Source: Candidatus Porisulfidus sp. TsSOB (lineage in GTDB: Bacteria > Pseudomonadota > Gammaproteobacteria > Poriferisulfidales > Poriferisulfidaceae). From it: a stretch of DNA of 64,000 nt. The notes under the pieces are model-generated. The model worked only from the letters and a program-made list of their open reading frames with translations. It did not search any database and had not been told where the DNA came from. Within the stretch, counting starts at the first letter, position 1. Each line of letters begins with the position of its first letter. The DNA lies in contig MRSX01000010.1 in NCBI GenBank assembly GCA_002631715.1, positions 1 to 64,000 on the forward strand, in the 5' to 3' direction. Shown here piece by piece: positions 18,131-25,614 of this stretch. The position numbers and the translations under genes are program-made.

Positions 18131-20353
18131 CTAACCAGCCTGGACAAGCCGGTAGTAGGTCCCGTCCTTGTCCGTTATCAACTCAGCGTGCGTACCACGC
18201 TGCACTGCCTTCCCCTTTTCGAGCACAATAATCTGGTCGCAATCCCGAACCGTACTCAGCCGGTGCGCCACGATTAGGCAACTAATTCCTCGGCGGCGTA
18301 GTGCATCGTCAACCAAATCCTCGGTGGCCGCGTCAAGTGCGCTGGTTGCTTCATCAAGAACCAATAATGTCGGGTTGCCGACCAATGCACGCGCGATTTC
18401 CAATCGCTGTCGCTGACCGCCACTGAAATTATCTCCGTCTTCCTCGACCTGCGTCGCGTAGCCATGCGGCCGGCTGAGAATCTCATCGTGAATGCAGGCA
18501 TCGCGGGCTGCCCTAACCAGAATATCGTCCGGAATGGCAGGATTCCATAAGGTGATGTTGTCACGTACTGTCGCAGAAAAGAGAATGATATTCTGGTCCA
18601 CCATAGATAAAGACCGGGATAGAACTTCGTCAGGAACTTCATGCCTGAGATAACCGTCGAACAGAATTTCACCGGACCATGGCTGGTAGAGACCGGAAAC
18701 CAAGCGAGCCAATGTCGATTTCCCCGACCCGCTCGCCCCAACCACTGCGACTCTCTGCCCTGGTTTTATTGTCAAGTCAAAATTCTCGATTAAGGGGCGG
18801 CGACCCTGGTTGTAGCCAAAGGTGATGTCGCGCAACTCTATATGTCCAGCCAACTGCAACCGTCCATTCAGGGTGGCAATGGAATCCGACGAGTCACGCC
18901 TCTGAGCCAACCCAGGGTCCTTCGGGGCCTTCGTAATGTCTTCCAAACGTTGCATATCCGTCTCAAGTGCCTGAAGATCGTCTGAAAACGAAACGAAACG
19001 CCCGACGGGTTCCAAAAACATAGCCGCCACAACATAAAACCCCATCAACATGCCGAGTGTCATTTCACCAGCCATAACCTCTGTTGCACCAACTGCTAGT
19101 ACAGCCACACTCCCCAAGATCAAGAATAGGCCCGGCAAAGCCGAATTAACATGGCTCCACTCGGAAAAGCACTGGCGCGCTTCTAGCTCTCGGGCTTGAT
19201 GGCCGCTCCAGCGGGAAAAGAAACGATCATCCGCGGCAGTCATCCGTAATGTATCCGTGTGATGCAGCATCATCGTGCCGATGCCCAGCAACAGGCTTTG
19301 CTCTCTCTGCAGGGTATGGCTCGCATCGGCGCGAATGCGTGAGATCAGACGCATTAAAACGGCATTAAGCACAGCCAAGCCCAAGACGATTAACGCTAAC
19401 GTCGGCTCGTACGCCAGCATGGCGAGCAAAAATACTATGCTCATTCCGAGTTCGATCAACAGACTGATGAAATGATTCGAAAGAGTCTTGGCAATCTTGT
19501 CGACAGACAGGACGCGGGCTGTCAGTTCTCCCGCTAGCCGATGATGGAAGAAGTCGATTGGCAACTGCAGTAGCCGAGTCAGACATTGATCCCAAGCAAC
19601 TATCGAGATGCGGGCAGCCAAACGCCGCAAACATCTCTGTTTCAGCCAAGTCAATCCGTAGATGAGAACGGCCGCGCTTACCATGGCGCCGGCCACAATC
19701 CCTCCCCAGGGCTCATTTTTCCCCAATACTTGATCCACGAATATGATCAGTAATGCAGGTGTGGCGAGGGCCAGGATGGCCAGCAATAGTCCGCATCCAA
19801 CCGCATAAGCCAATCCACCCCAAGTGCCTTGCAACCAGGGCGGGAGACGTTCCAAGATGCTAGGACGAACGCCCCCGGGCTGGAATTCCGGTCCAGGTTT
19901 GAACTGCAGAGCCACCCCTGTAAAGCCGCTTTCAAATTCCTTCCTTGAAAGCTTGCGGCGTCCGGTGGCTGGGTCGTTTAGATAGTACCAATCGCGATCA
20001 TATCCTTCCAAGATCAGAAAGTGGTTGAATTCCCAGAATAAGATCATCGGGAGTGGCCTTTGCTTGATCTGGCTGATTTTTCCGAACCACCCGGAACATT
20101 CGAGACCATAGTGTTGGGCCGCACGCTTGATGCCAGCAGCTGTAGAACCATCCCGACTGATTTCACACCTGTCACGCAATTCGGCCAGTGGCACCCAGCG
20201 CCCAAAATAGGCAAGTACGCTACCCAAACATGCGGCAGAGCATTCGGTCATATGCATCTGCAACAGAAGCGGAGTGGTCACACGCCGCTTTTCGCGTTCT
20301 TTTGTTTGCAACTTACCGAGTTTAGTCGGTTCTTTCGGGTTGGAAGAAGGCAT
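18131..20353 (-). CDS. NHLM-type ABC transporter with C39 leader peptidase
   Basis: A 740-residue peptidase-containing ABC transporter. Residues 25-155 form the C39 domain: LLLQMHMTECSAACLGSVLAYFG with the oxyanion Gln and catalytic Cys, NHFLILEGY with the His, and YYLNDPATG with the Asp. Six membrane helices follow (about 175-450), then the ATPase with GASGSGKST, NFSGGQRQR, LLVLDEATSAL and LIVAHRL. It should cut the leader after a Gly-type site and export the core. The D-C-G of classical C39 proteins is E-C-S here, seen in NHLM members. It lies between the HlyD gene (12-base gap) and the second ABC gene. Confidence 0.94.
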   Translation of the reverse strand: MPSSNPKEPTKLGKLQTKEREKRRVTTPLLLQMHMTECSAACLGSVLAYFGRWVPLAELRDRCEISRDGSTAAGIKRAAQHYGLECSGWFGKISQIKQRPLPMILFWEFNHFLILEGYDRDWYYLNDPATGRRKLSRKEFESGFTGVALQFKPGPEFQPGGVRPSILERLPPWLQGTWGGLAYAVGCGLLLAILALATPALLIIFVDQVLGKNEPWGGIVAGAMVSAAVLIYGLTWLKQRCLRRLAARISIVAWDQCLTRLLQLPIDFFHHRLAGELTARVLSVDKIAKTLSNHFISLLIELGMSIVFLLAMLAYEPTLALIVLGLAVLNAVLMRLISRIRADASHTLQREQSLLLGIGTMMLHHTDTLRMTAADDRFFSRWSGHQARELEARQCFSEWSHVNSALPGLFLILGSVAVLAVGATEVMAGEMTLGMLMGFYVVAAMFLEPVGRFVSFSDDLQALETDMQRLEDITKAPKDPGLAQRRDSSDSIATLNGRLQLAGHIELRDITFGYNQGRRPLIENFDLTIKPGQRVAVVGASGSGKSTLARLVSGLYQPWSGEILFDGYLRHEVPDEVLSRSLSMVDQNIILFSATVRDNITLWNPAIPDDILVRAARDACIHDEILSRPHGYATQVEEDGDNFSGGQRQRLEIARALVGNPTLLVLDEATSALDAATEDLVDDALRRRGISCLIVAHRLSTVRDCDQIIVLEKGKAVQRGTHAELITDKDGTYYRLVQAG

Positions 20354-20365
20354 TCAGGATAGCCA

Positions 20366-21250
20366 TCAAATTTGCTCTAGGCTAAGCAGCGCGATAGGCG
20401 AATGCCGACCAAGCACGATGCGTACGTGGCATGGCGTGCCGTCCGGCACAGCGAGTTTCGATTCGGAGTCAAGAGCAATATCGACGCGATAGGCGTAATC
20501 CATGCTCTCCGACTGAAATGCCGCAAGCCAACTCGGAAACGGCCCAGAGGTTACAGCGACAATTTCTCCGTTCACTTCATGCATCGCCCTGTCCGGCATC
20601 ACAATCTCGACCGATGCCTGCATGCCAGCGCGGAGACGTTTTGCCATACGCGGATCGACTAGCAGCACCGCTTGGAGTGGCTTGTCTTCCGGATCGCGAA
20701 GCTGGGCAACAACTGACCCAGCAGGCAAATAGTCTCCTGGGGCAGCATCCAAAACCATGATTTCGCCACTCATATGGCTGGCGATAACTTCTTTCGCAGT
20801 GCGCCGGGCCTCCATTTGCAGCAATGCTTCTTGGATCGAGGCTAGAAACGAGTTCGTGCCATCGCCACCAACCTGCTGCACACCCGCCTCCAGAATCTCA
20901 ATCTGGTCACGTAAAGCGGTAATCTCACGCTCCAATTCCGGTACGGTCTGACGGGCAATTGGGGCTCCCTTTTCAATCTGGTCCCCAGGGGTCACCATAA
21001 ACTTCACTAAATGACCCGGCTCGGTCGAGACAACCTCATGGCGAATTCCTGGCTTCAGCAGAACTCCGTCGACCGTAACGCTGCGTACAACACTGCCGAA
21101 TAATATCCAAACGAGAAGCACCAACAAAACCACGCCGATGCCACCCAAGATGACGCGCTCGTGAGGAGCCGCTACCCTTAGTAAATAGTCGAGTTGCTGG
21201 CGTTTGTTCCTGCTGGCCGCAGCATCATCAAGAAACAGACTATTGAACAT
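20366..21250 (-). CDS. NHLM-type HlyD-like periplasmic adaptor
   Basis: A 294-residue membrane-fusion protein. Residues 30-52 form a single inner-membrane helix (VILGGIGVVLLVLLVWILFG). Beyond it lies a lipoyl/barrel-sandwich half (VDGVLLKPGIRHEVVSTEPGHLVKFMVTPGDQIEKGAPIAR), a short coiled hairpin around 105-150 and the second lipoyl half (MVLDAAPGDYLPAGSVVAQL). This is the adaptor of the NHLM export trio; it starts the leftward three-gene operon and faces the precursor gene across a 300-base gap. ATG 21250 is used; a TTG one codon earlier is possible. No TolC partner is in the window. Confidence 0.9.
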   Translation of the reverse strand: MFNSLFLDDAAASRNKRQQLDYLLRVAAPHERVILGGIGVVLLVLLVWILFGSVVRSVTVDGVLLKPGIRHEVVSTEPGHLVKFMVTPGDQIEKGAPIARQTVPELEREITALRDQIEILEAGVQQVGGDGTNSFLASIQEALLQMEARRTAKEVIASHMSGEIMVLDAAPGDYLPAGSVVAQLRDPEDKPLQAVLLVDPRMAKRLRAGMQASVEIVMPDRAMHEVNGEIVAVTSGPFPSWLAAFQSESMDYAYRVDIALDSESKLAVPDGTPCHVRIVLGRHSPIALLSLEQI

Positions 21251-21276
21251 CAATACTTATCCATATAGGGTCGTTC

Positions 21277-21307
21277 ATTATAGTCACAGCCGACACACCA
21301 CTATCAA
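21277..21307 (-). promoter_or_regulatory. putative promoter of the NHLM export operon
   Basis: On the minus strand TTGATA (21307-21302) and TATAAT (21282-21277) are 19 bases apart, 27 bases before the HlyD start. The spacing is long but the -10 box is perfect. Confidence 0.45.
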
Positions 21308-21482
21308 AAGTCATCGTCTGTCTGCTAGGGAGGAACAGCATGTTGTGAAAATTGTTATTGCTCTGCCATTTTGACGGGTATGGCACAAGGTCTTTTCAGA
21401 ATACTTTATTGAGTAAAAAACCCTCGAAAGTCCACTGAAATCAGTGCGCAAGGAAAGCCCTGGAAGCCTGCACGCGCGCGCA

Positions 21483-21511
21483 TTGACAAGCCTATAGGGA
21501 TAAGATACACT
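21483..21511 (+). promoter_or_regulatory. promoter of the RiPP precursor gene
   Basis: TTGACA (21483-21488) and TACACT (21506-21511) are separated by exactly 17 bases, a strong sigma70-type pair. The start site would be near 21518, giving a leader of about 35 bases that contains the ribosome site GAGGAGGAAT directly before the ATG at 21552. Confidence 0.65.
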
Positions 21512-21551
21512 CCATACACGTAAGTTAAACCCAACCTAGCGAGGAGGAATC

Positions 21552-21824
21552 ATGGGAGCATTTATGGAATCGGCCATGCAGCGTGCGGAGGAAATGCGCA
21601 CTCACTTGACCGAGAAAGCATGTGAAGATAGTGAATTCCGCAAGCGTCTTGTGGAAGATCCTCGGGGTGCTGTTGCCGATGAGTTCGGCATTGAAATCCC
21701 CGAAGCTTTTGATGTCCAGGTACACGAAAGCGATCTGACTACTCTTCACCTTGCATTGCCGCCTGGTCCAGATTTGGATGAAGAGCAGCTTGAGGCAGTT
21801 GCTGCCGGTCTTTGCTGCTGCTAA
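21552..21824 (+). CDS. NHLP-type RiPP precursor peptide with CCC core
   Basis: A 90-residue precursor. Residues 20-75 match the nitrile-hydratase-alpha-like leader: DSEFRKRLVEDPRGAVADEFGIEIP followed by an amphipathic strand and LALPPGPDLDEEQL. The end EAVAAGLCCC carries a leader-peptidase-like AAG junction, leaving a core of only LCCC or CCC. Such leaders are exported by C39/ABC/HlyD NHLM systems, all three of which are divergently encoded next door. A YcaO cyclodehydratase in the island could convert the cysteines to thiazolines. There is no other Ser, Thr or Cys in the presumed core. A very strong ribosome site (GAGGAGG) fits high expression. Confidence 0.9.
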   Translation: MGAFMESAMQRAEEMRTHLTEKACEDSEFRKRLVEDPRGAVADEFGIEIPEAFDVQVHESDLTTLHLALPPGPDLDEEQLEAVAAGLCCC

Positions 21825-21885
21825 AAACGATATTGCATCTTTTGACGCAGACAGGTTGACCTAAAGCAATTTCTGTCAATCAAAT

Positions 21886-21930
21886 TGACTCCTGGCGTTG
21901 GGTGTGTTGACACTTTTTCGTCAGGAGTCA
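21886..21930 (+). terminator. long hairpin between precursor and RND exporter genes
   Basis: TGACTCCTGGCG (21886-21897) pairs with CGTCAGGAGTCA (21919-21930), 12 pairs with one G-U. The loop itself holds a GTGT-TG-ACAC mini-hairpin. There is no T run after the outer stem, so it may be a partial terminator, an RNA stabiliser protecting the precursor transcript, or an operator. It lies 62 bases after the precursor stop and 65 before the exporter ATG. Confidence 0.5.
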
Positions 21931-21994
21931 GTTGGTTAAGGCCACCCGTCAAGGCGGGAATCAAGTAAATATCTTGTGGTAGAGTTTGCCAAGC

Positions 21995-24358
21995 ATGGCA
22001 AGCGAACCCAACAACACCTCTCAAGGGTTTGAAGTACGATTCGGAAAGTGGGTCATCGCGGCTCGTTGGCCAATCACCATAATCTCTCTAATCCTGACTG
22101 CGCTGGCCGTCAGCGGCAACGTATTTCTCGAAACCGCCACAAGCTATCGTGCGTTCTTCGAGAAAGACAATCCTCAATTTCAAGCGCTTGAATCTCTGGA
22201 AAACATCTACGGGAAAAACGACAGTGTCGTCTTTCTTGTGGTCCCAGAAGATCGTGACTTTGCATCGGAGCAATCTCTCGCGGCTGTAGTCTGGCTGACC
22301 GATCGCGCATGGCAAACACCATATTCAACGCGGGTCGATTCAATTGCAAACTTCCAGCACACTACTGCAAAAGGCGACGATTTATTCGTGCGCAACCTTG
22401 TAGACCCGCAAAAACTAAACAGCGCGCAAGAACGATCTCGGATTCGTAAGACGGCTCTAGCCGAACCGCGACTCGCCGGCAATCTCGTGGCCCGGGATGG
22501 TACCGTAAGCGCAGTCGGCGTCACTGTGCAATTGTCCGAGGAAAACTCATTATTCGAGGGTTCCGAAGTCGCTAAATTCGCATACAGCCTTGCTGCCGAA
22601 GCGGAAGAGAAATTTCCTGGCATCGACCTCCGCTTGGTCGGCTCGATAATCATCAACGACACACTTTCAAATGCGACCCTAGACAGTCAAACAACCTTCC
22701 TGTCCGTGAGTATGCCCATCATGGCATTGACTCTCGGCATCTTGATTCGGGGGATTGTGGGAGTCATGGCGACAGGACTTGTCATCATTTTCTCTGTTCT
22801 CGCGGCGATAGGGATAGGTGGATGGGCGGGGCTGCCATTTACGCCATCCACAGCTCCCGCAACAACTATAGTGCTGATGATTTCCATTGCCGGCTGCGTA
22901 CACCTACTGGTCACTTTAATGCAGCGTCTACAGGCTGGAGACTCGAAAAATACCGCGATTATCGAATCCCTCAGGATCAATCTATATCCGATGTTCCTTG
23001 CGAGCTTGACTACGGCTCTCGGATTCCTGAGCATGAATTTTTCTGAGGTCCCACCTTATCGCCACCTCGGGATGTTTGTCACATTTGGCGTTGGCGCCTC
23101 ATTCCTGCTCACGGTAACCTTCCTGCCTGCTCTTCTTTCACTGCTTCCAATGCGTACGCCAGCAGCCCGGGAGGAGAAGCATACAGTAATGGCCGCTATT
23201 GCGGAATTCGTGATCCGCCATCGGACACATGTGCTATGGGGTTCGACGGCAGTTGTCCTAGTGTTGCTGGCTGCAATTCCGCGTAACGAATTAAACGATG
23301 TCCTGGTGTATTTCTTCGACGAGAGCGTCGAGTTGCGTCAGGATGTCGACTTCATGGACAAACACTTGAGCGGAAACACCGTACTCGAGTACTCGATTGT
23401 TTCGTCTGGACCAGAAGGAATCGTCGATCCTGCTTTTCTTGAAGATCTTTCAGCCTTTGCCGACTGGTACCGGGCTCAACCGGAAACACGGCATGTCATG
23501 GTTATTAGCGATACTTTCCGACAACTCAACAAGAGCATGCACGGTGACGACCCCGCCGCCTACCACCTGCCCGCCCGTCGTGATCTCGCCGCACAGTACC
23601 TGCTGCTTTATGAACTTTCGCTTCCTCTAGGCCTCGACCTGAATAACCAGATTAATGTTTCCAAGTCGGCCACCCGCATGACTGTGACAGCGAAAACACT
23701 TTCCTCAAAAGAAATAGTGGAGTTGAACGAGCGTGCGACAGCATGGCTGAATAACAATGCGCCCCACTTCACTCGGGCAGAAAGTGCGGGAGTTGCATTA
23801 ATGTTCGCGCATATTGGGTTACGTAACATCAAGGCCATGCTGCTCGGCATAACACTCGCACTTATCGGCATCTCTATCCTTCTCATTATCGCCCTCCGCT
23901 CATTCCGGCTTGGCCTTGTGAGCTTAGTGCCAAATCTCGTTCCTAGTGCAATGGGATTCGGTGTTTGGGCACTGACCGTAGGAGAAGTTGGGCTCATATT
24001 GTCGGTTGTCATGGCCATGACCATCGGCATTGTGGTGGATGACACGGTGTACTTCCTCAGCAAATATCTCAAAGCGCGCCGAAAATACAACTCCACAACT
24101 GAAGACGCGGTACGCTACGCCTTTCGGAGAGTCGGACGAGCGTTGGTCACGACCTCGGCTGTGCTGGTGGCTGGCTTCCTGACTTTAGTTCTGTCCCCAT
24201 TCGTCCCGAACGTACAGGTCGGGCTACTCATCGCAATGATCATTACATTTGCATTGGTTGCAGATTTTCTGCTCCTTCCTACCCTGCTAATGGCTTTGGA
24301 CCGGCGTCCCCGCTCTACTGAACCGACCCCAACAACGCTCAGTCACCCCTCCGCATAG
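21995..24358 (+). CDS. RND-superfamily (MMPL-type) exporter
   Basis: A 787-residue membrane protein with two copies of a six-helix bundle, each opened by one helix and a large periplasmic loop (about residues 50-225 and 420-610), the topology of the MMPL/hopanoid-exporter branch of RND transporters. Helix-rich blocks at 225-385 and 610-770 include the usual acidic residue in GIVVDDTVYFLSKY, proposed for proton relay. It follows the precursor gene on the same strand. It may export lipophilic products or contribute immunity for the RiPP, which is inference from position. ATG 21995 is used; a TTG three codons earlier is possible. Confidence 0.88.
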   Translation: MASEPNNTSQGFEVRFGKWVIAARWPITIISLILTALAVSGNVFLETATSYRAFFEKDNPQFQALESLENIYGKNDSVVFLVVPEDRDFASEQSLAAVVWLTDRAWQTPYSTRVDSIANFQHTTAKGDDLFVRNLVDPQKLNSAQERSRIRKTALAEPRLAGNLVARDGTVSAVGVTVQLSEENSLFEGSEVAKFAYSLAAEAEEKFPGIDLRLVGSIIINDTLSNATLDSQTTFLSVSMPIMALTLGILIRGIVGVMATGLVIIFSVLAAIGIGGWAGLPFTPSTAPATTIVLMISIAGCVHLLVTLMQRLQAGDSKNTAIIESLRINLYPMFLASLTTALGFLSMNFSEVPPYRHLGMFVTFGVGASFLLTVTFLPALLSLLPMRTPAAREEKHTVMAAIAEFVIRHRTHVLWGSTAVVLVLLAAIPRNELNDVLVYFFDESVELRQDVDFMDKHLSGNTVLEYSIVSSGPEGIVDPAFLEDLSAFADWYRAQPETRHVMVISDTFRQLNKSMHGDDPAAYHLPARRDLAAQYLLLYELSLPLGLDLNNQINVSKSATRMTVTAKTLSSKEIVELNERATAWLNNNAPHFTRAESAGVALMFAHIGLRNIKAMLLGITLALIGISILLIIALRSFRLGLVSLVPNLVPSAMGFGVWALTVGEVGLILSVVMAMTIGIVVDDTVYFLSKYLKARRKYNSTTEDAVRYAFRRVGRALVTTSAVLVAGFLTLVLSPFVPNVQVGLLIAMIITFALVADFLLLPTLLMALDRRPRSTEPTPTTLSHPSA

Positions 24359-24466
24359 GGATGACCATTCTCAAAGGCTACTCATCACTGGCGCGGATGT
24401 GGGGTCCCTGCGAACATGCAAAAAAAGAAGCGAAGAACCCGCTTATCACGAAAAGGCCCCTCTAAA

Positions 24467-25588
24467 TTACTTGGAGAGATTTGCGGTCAGCGGCCAAGCA
24501 AATACCAGTAGAAAAATGTAGCCTTTGACTTTCTCGACTCTGTCGTGAACCAGCGTGAGTTTGAAATGGTGTATGCCCCGCATCAGCACGAATTGGCCTG
24601 ACTTGCCGGACAAAGGTTCCGACCCCGATGCCCATTTCACCAATTCTGTCAGCTTCTCCGGAACAGCAACACCCGCCTCACGTATACCATCAATGAGGGG
24701 AGTCCAATGCTGGATATCTTTCAGCCATTCTCCCTCTCGCGCATAGAAATTCAGTCCGAGAGTCTCCCCCACGCCGTTCGCTCTCACGTCAAGATGGACT
24801 CCCATGTAGGTGAAAGCATCACGTTCTTCAAGGGGCGAAGCGCTTGCGGCGACCGCCGAGCATTCCCCCGGCCATCCAATACGCTCCAAAAAAGACACGA
24901 CTTCGTTCGCCTTCTTAAATCCCATCACCGATAACCTAATTCCCCCTTCTCTTTCCGGAAAGCCTCCAACGGCCTGAATCCATGTGTCTGGCTTCGTGGC
25001 CAGATACACGCTCTCGATCTGTCGACGTTCTTCAGCACTCAGGTCCAGGTTGGCCGAATAAGCCACCGCATCAACCACGGTAAAGAGATCCCGAAGTTGT
25101 TGATCACCACCACCGCCAACCAGCACGTCTTTGTCTGGGTACAAGAATATCCCCGGCGCTGGAAATGGAGCATGCGACTCTACATCAATATCGTATTCGA
25201 GCATCAGCTTCCGACCAACAATACGGCGAAGTGTGGATTCTTCCGACTCCGTCTCACTGAGCAACCAGGCAACGTTTGCTGAAGACGAGTCCGCACCTTC
25301 GGCTTTCCCCTTTTCCTCAAGAAACGTCGCGGATTGACCTCCGCCAATAACCGAAATGCCAAAATCCGCTATTGCCCGGGAATCATGCAGAGGCAGTTCA
25401 AACCCGAAAGGCAAGGCCGCTACGGTTACAGGCAGATTTTGAGCATGTTCAAGAGTAATTTCCCATGCTCGATCTCCAATTAGTTGAGGAGAAATGCGGC
25501 TTCTGAGTTGCTGCAGAAATTCCGCCATGGAATCCGCCTCGTGAAGGAGGCGTTTCTCTGTCGCGATCCATTGATCTTCAAGGCTCAT
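24467..25588 (-). CDS. uncharacterised protein of the RiPP island
   Basis: A 373-residue soluble protein I cannot assign. No membrane helix except a weakly hydrophobic tail (YIFLLVFAWPL), no Cys-rich motif, no P-loop. Visible features are GGGQSATFLEEKG near residue 90, a FLYPDKDVLVGGGGDQQLRDL stretch near 160, and a C-terminal part reading LGLNFYAREGEWLKDIQHW ... FVLMRGIHHFKLTLVHDRVEKVKGYIF. It lies directly downstream of the YcaO gene; ATG 25588 has a GAGGAA ribosome site, while a TTG at 25618 would overlap the YcaO stop. Tight linkage suggests a role in maturation or in presenting the substrate, but no function can be read from the sequence. Confidence 0.75.
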   Translation of the reverse strand: MSLEDQWIATEKRLLHEADSMAEFLQQLRSRISPQLIGDRAWEITLEHAQNLPVTVAALPFGFELPLHDSRAIADFGISVIGGGQSATFLEEKGKAEGADSSSANVAWLLSETESEESTLRRIVGRKLMLEYDIDVESHAPFPAPGIFLYPDKDVLVGGGGDQQLRDLFTVVDAVAYSANLDLSAEERRQIESVYLATKPDTWIQAVGGFPEREGGIRLSVMGFKKANEVVSFLERIGWPGECSAVAASASPLEERDAFTYMGVHLDVRANGVGETLGLNFYAREGEWLKDIQHWTPLIDGIREAGVAVPEKLTELVKWASGSEPLSGKSGQFVLMRGIHHFKLTLVHDRVEKVKGYIFLLVFAWPLTANLSK

Positions 25589-25614
25589 GGCTGGCAGTTC
25601 CTCGTGGTAATCAT

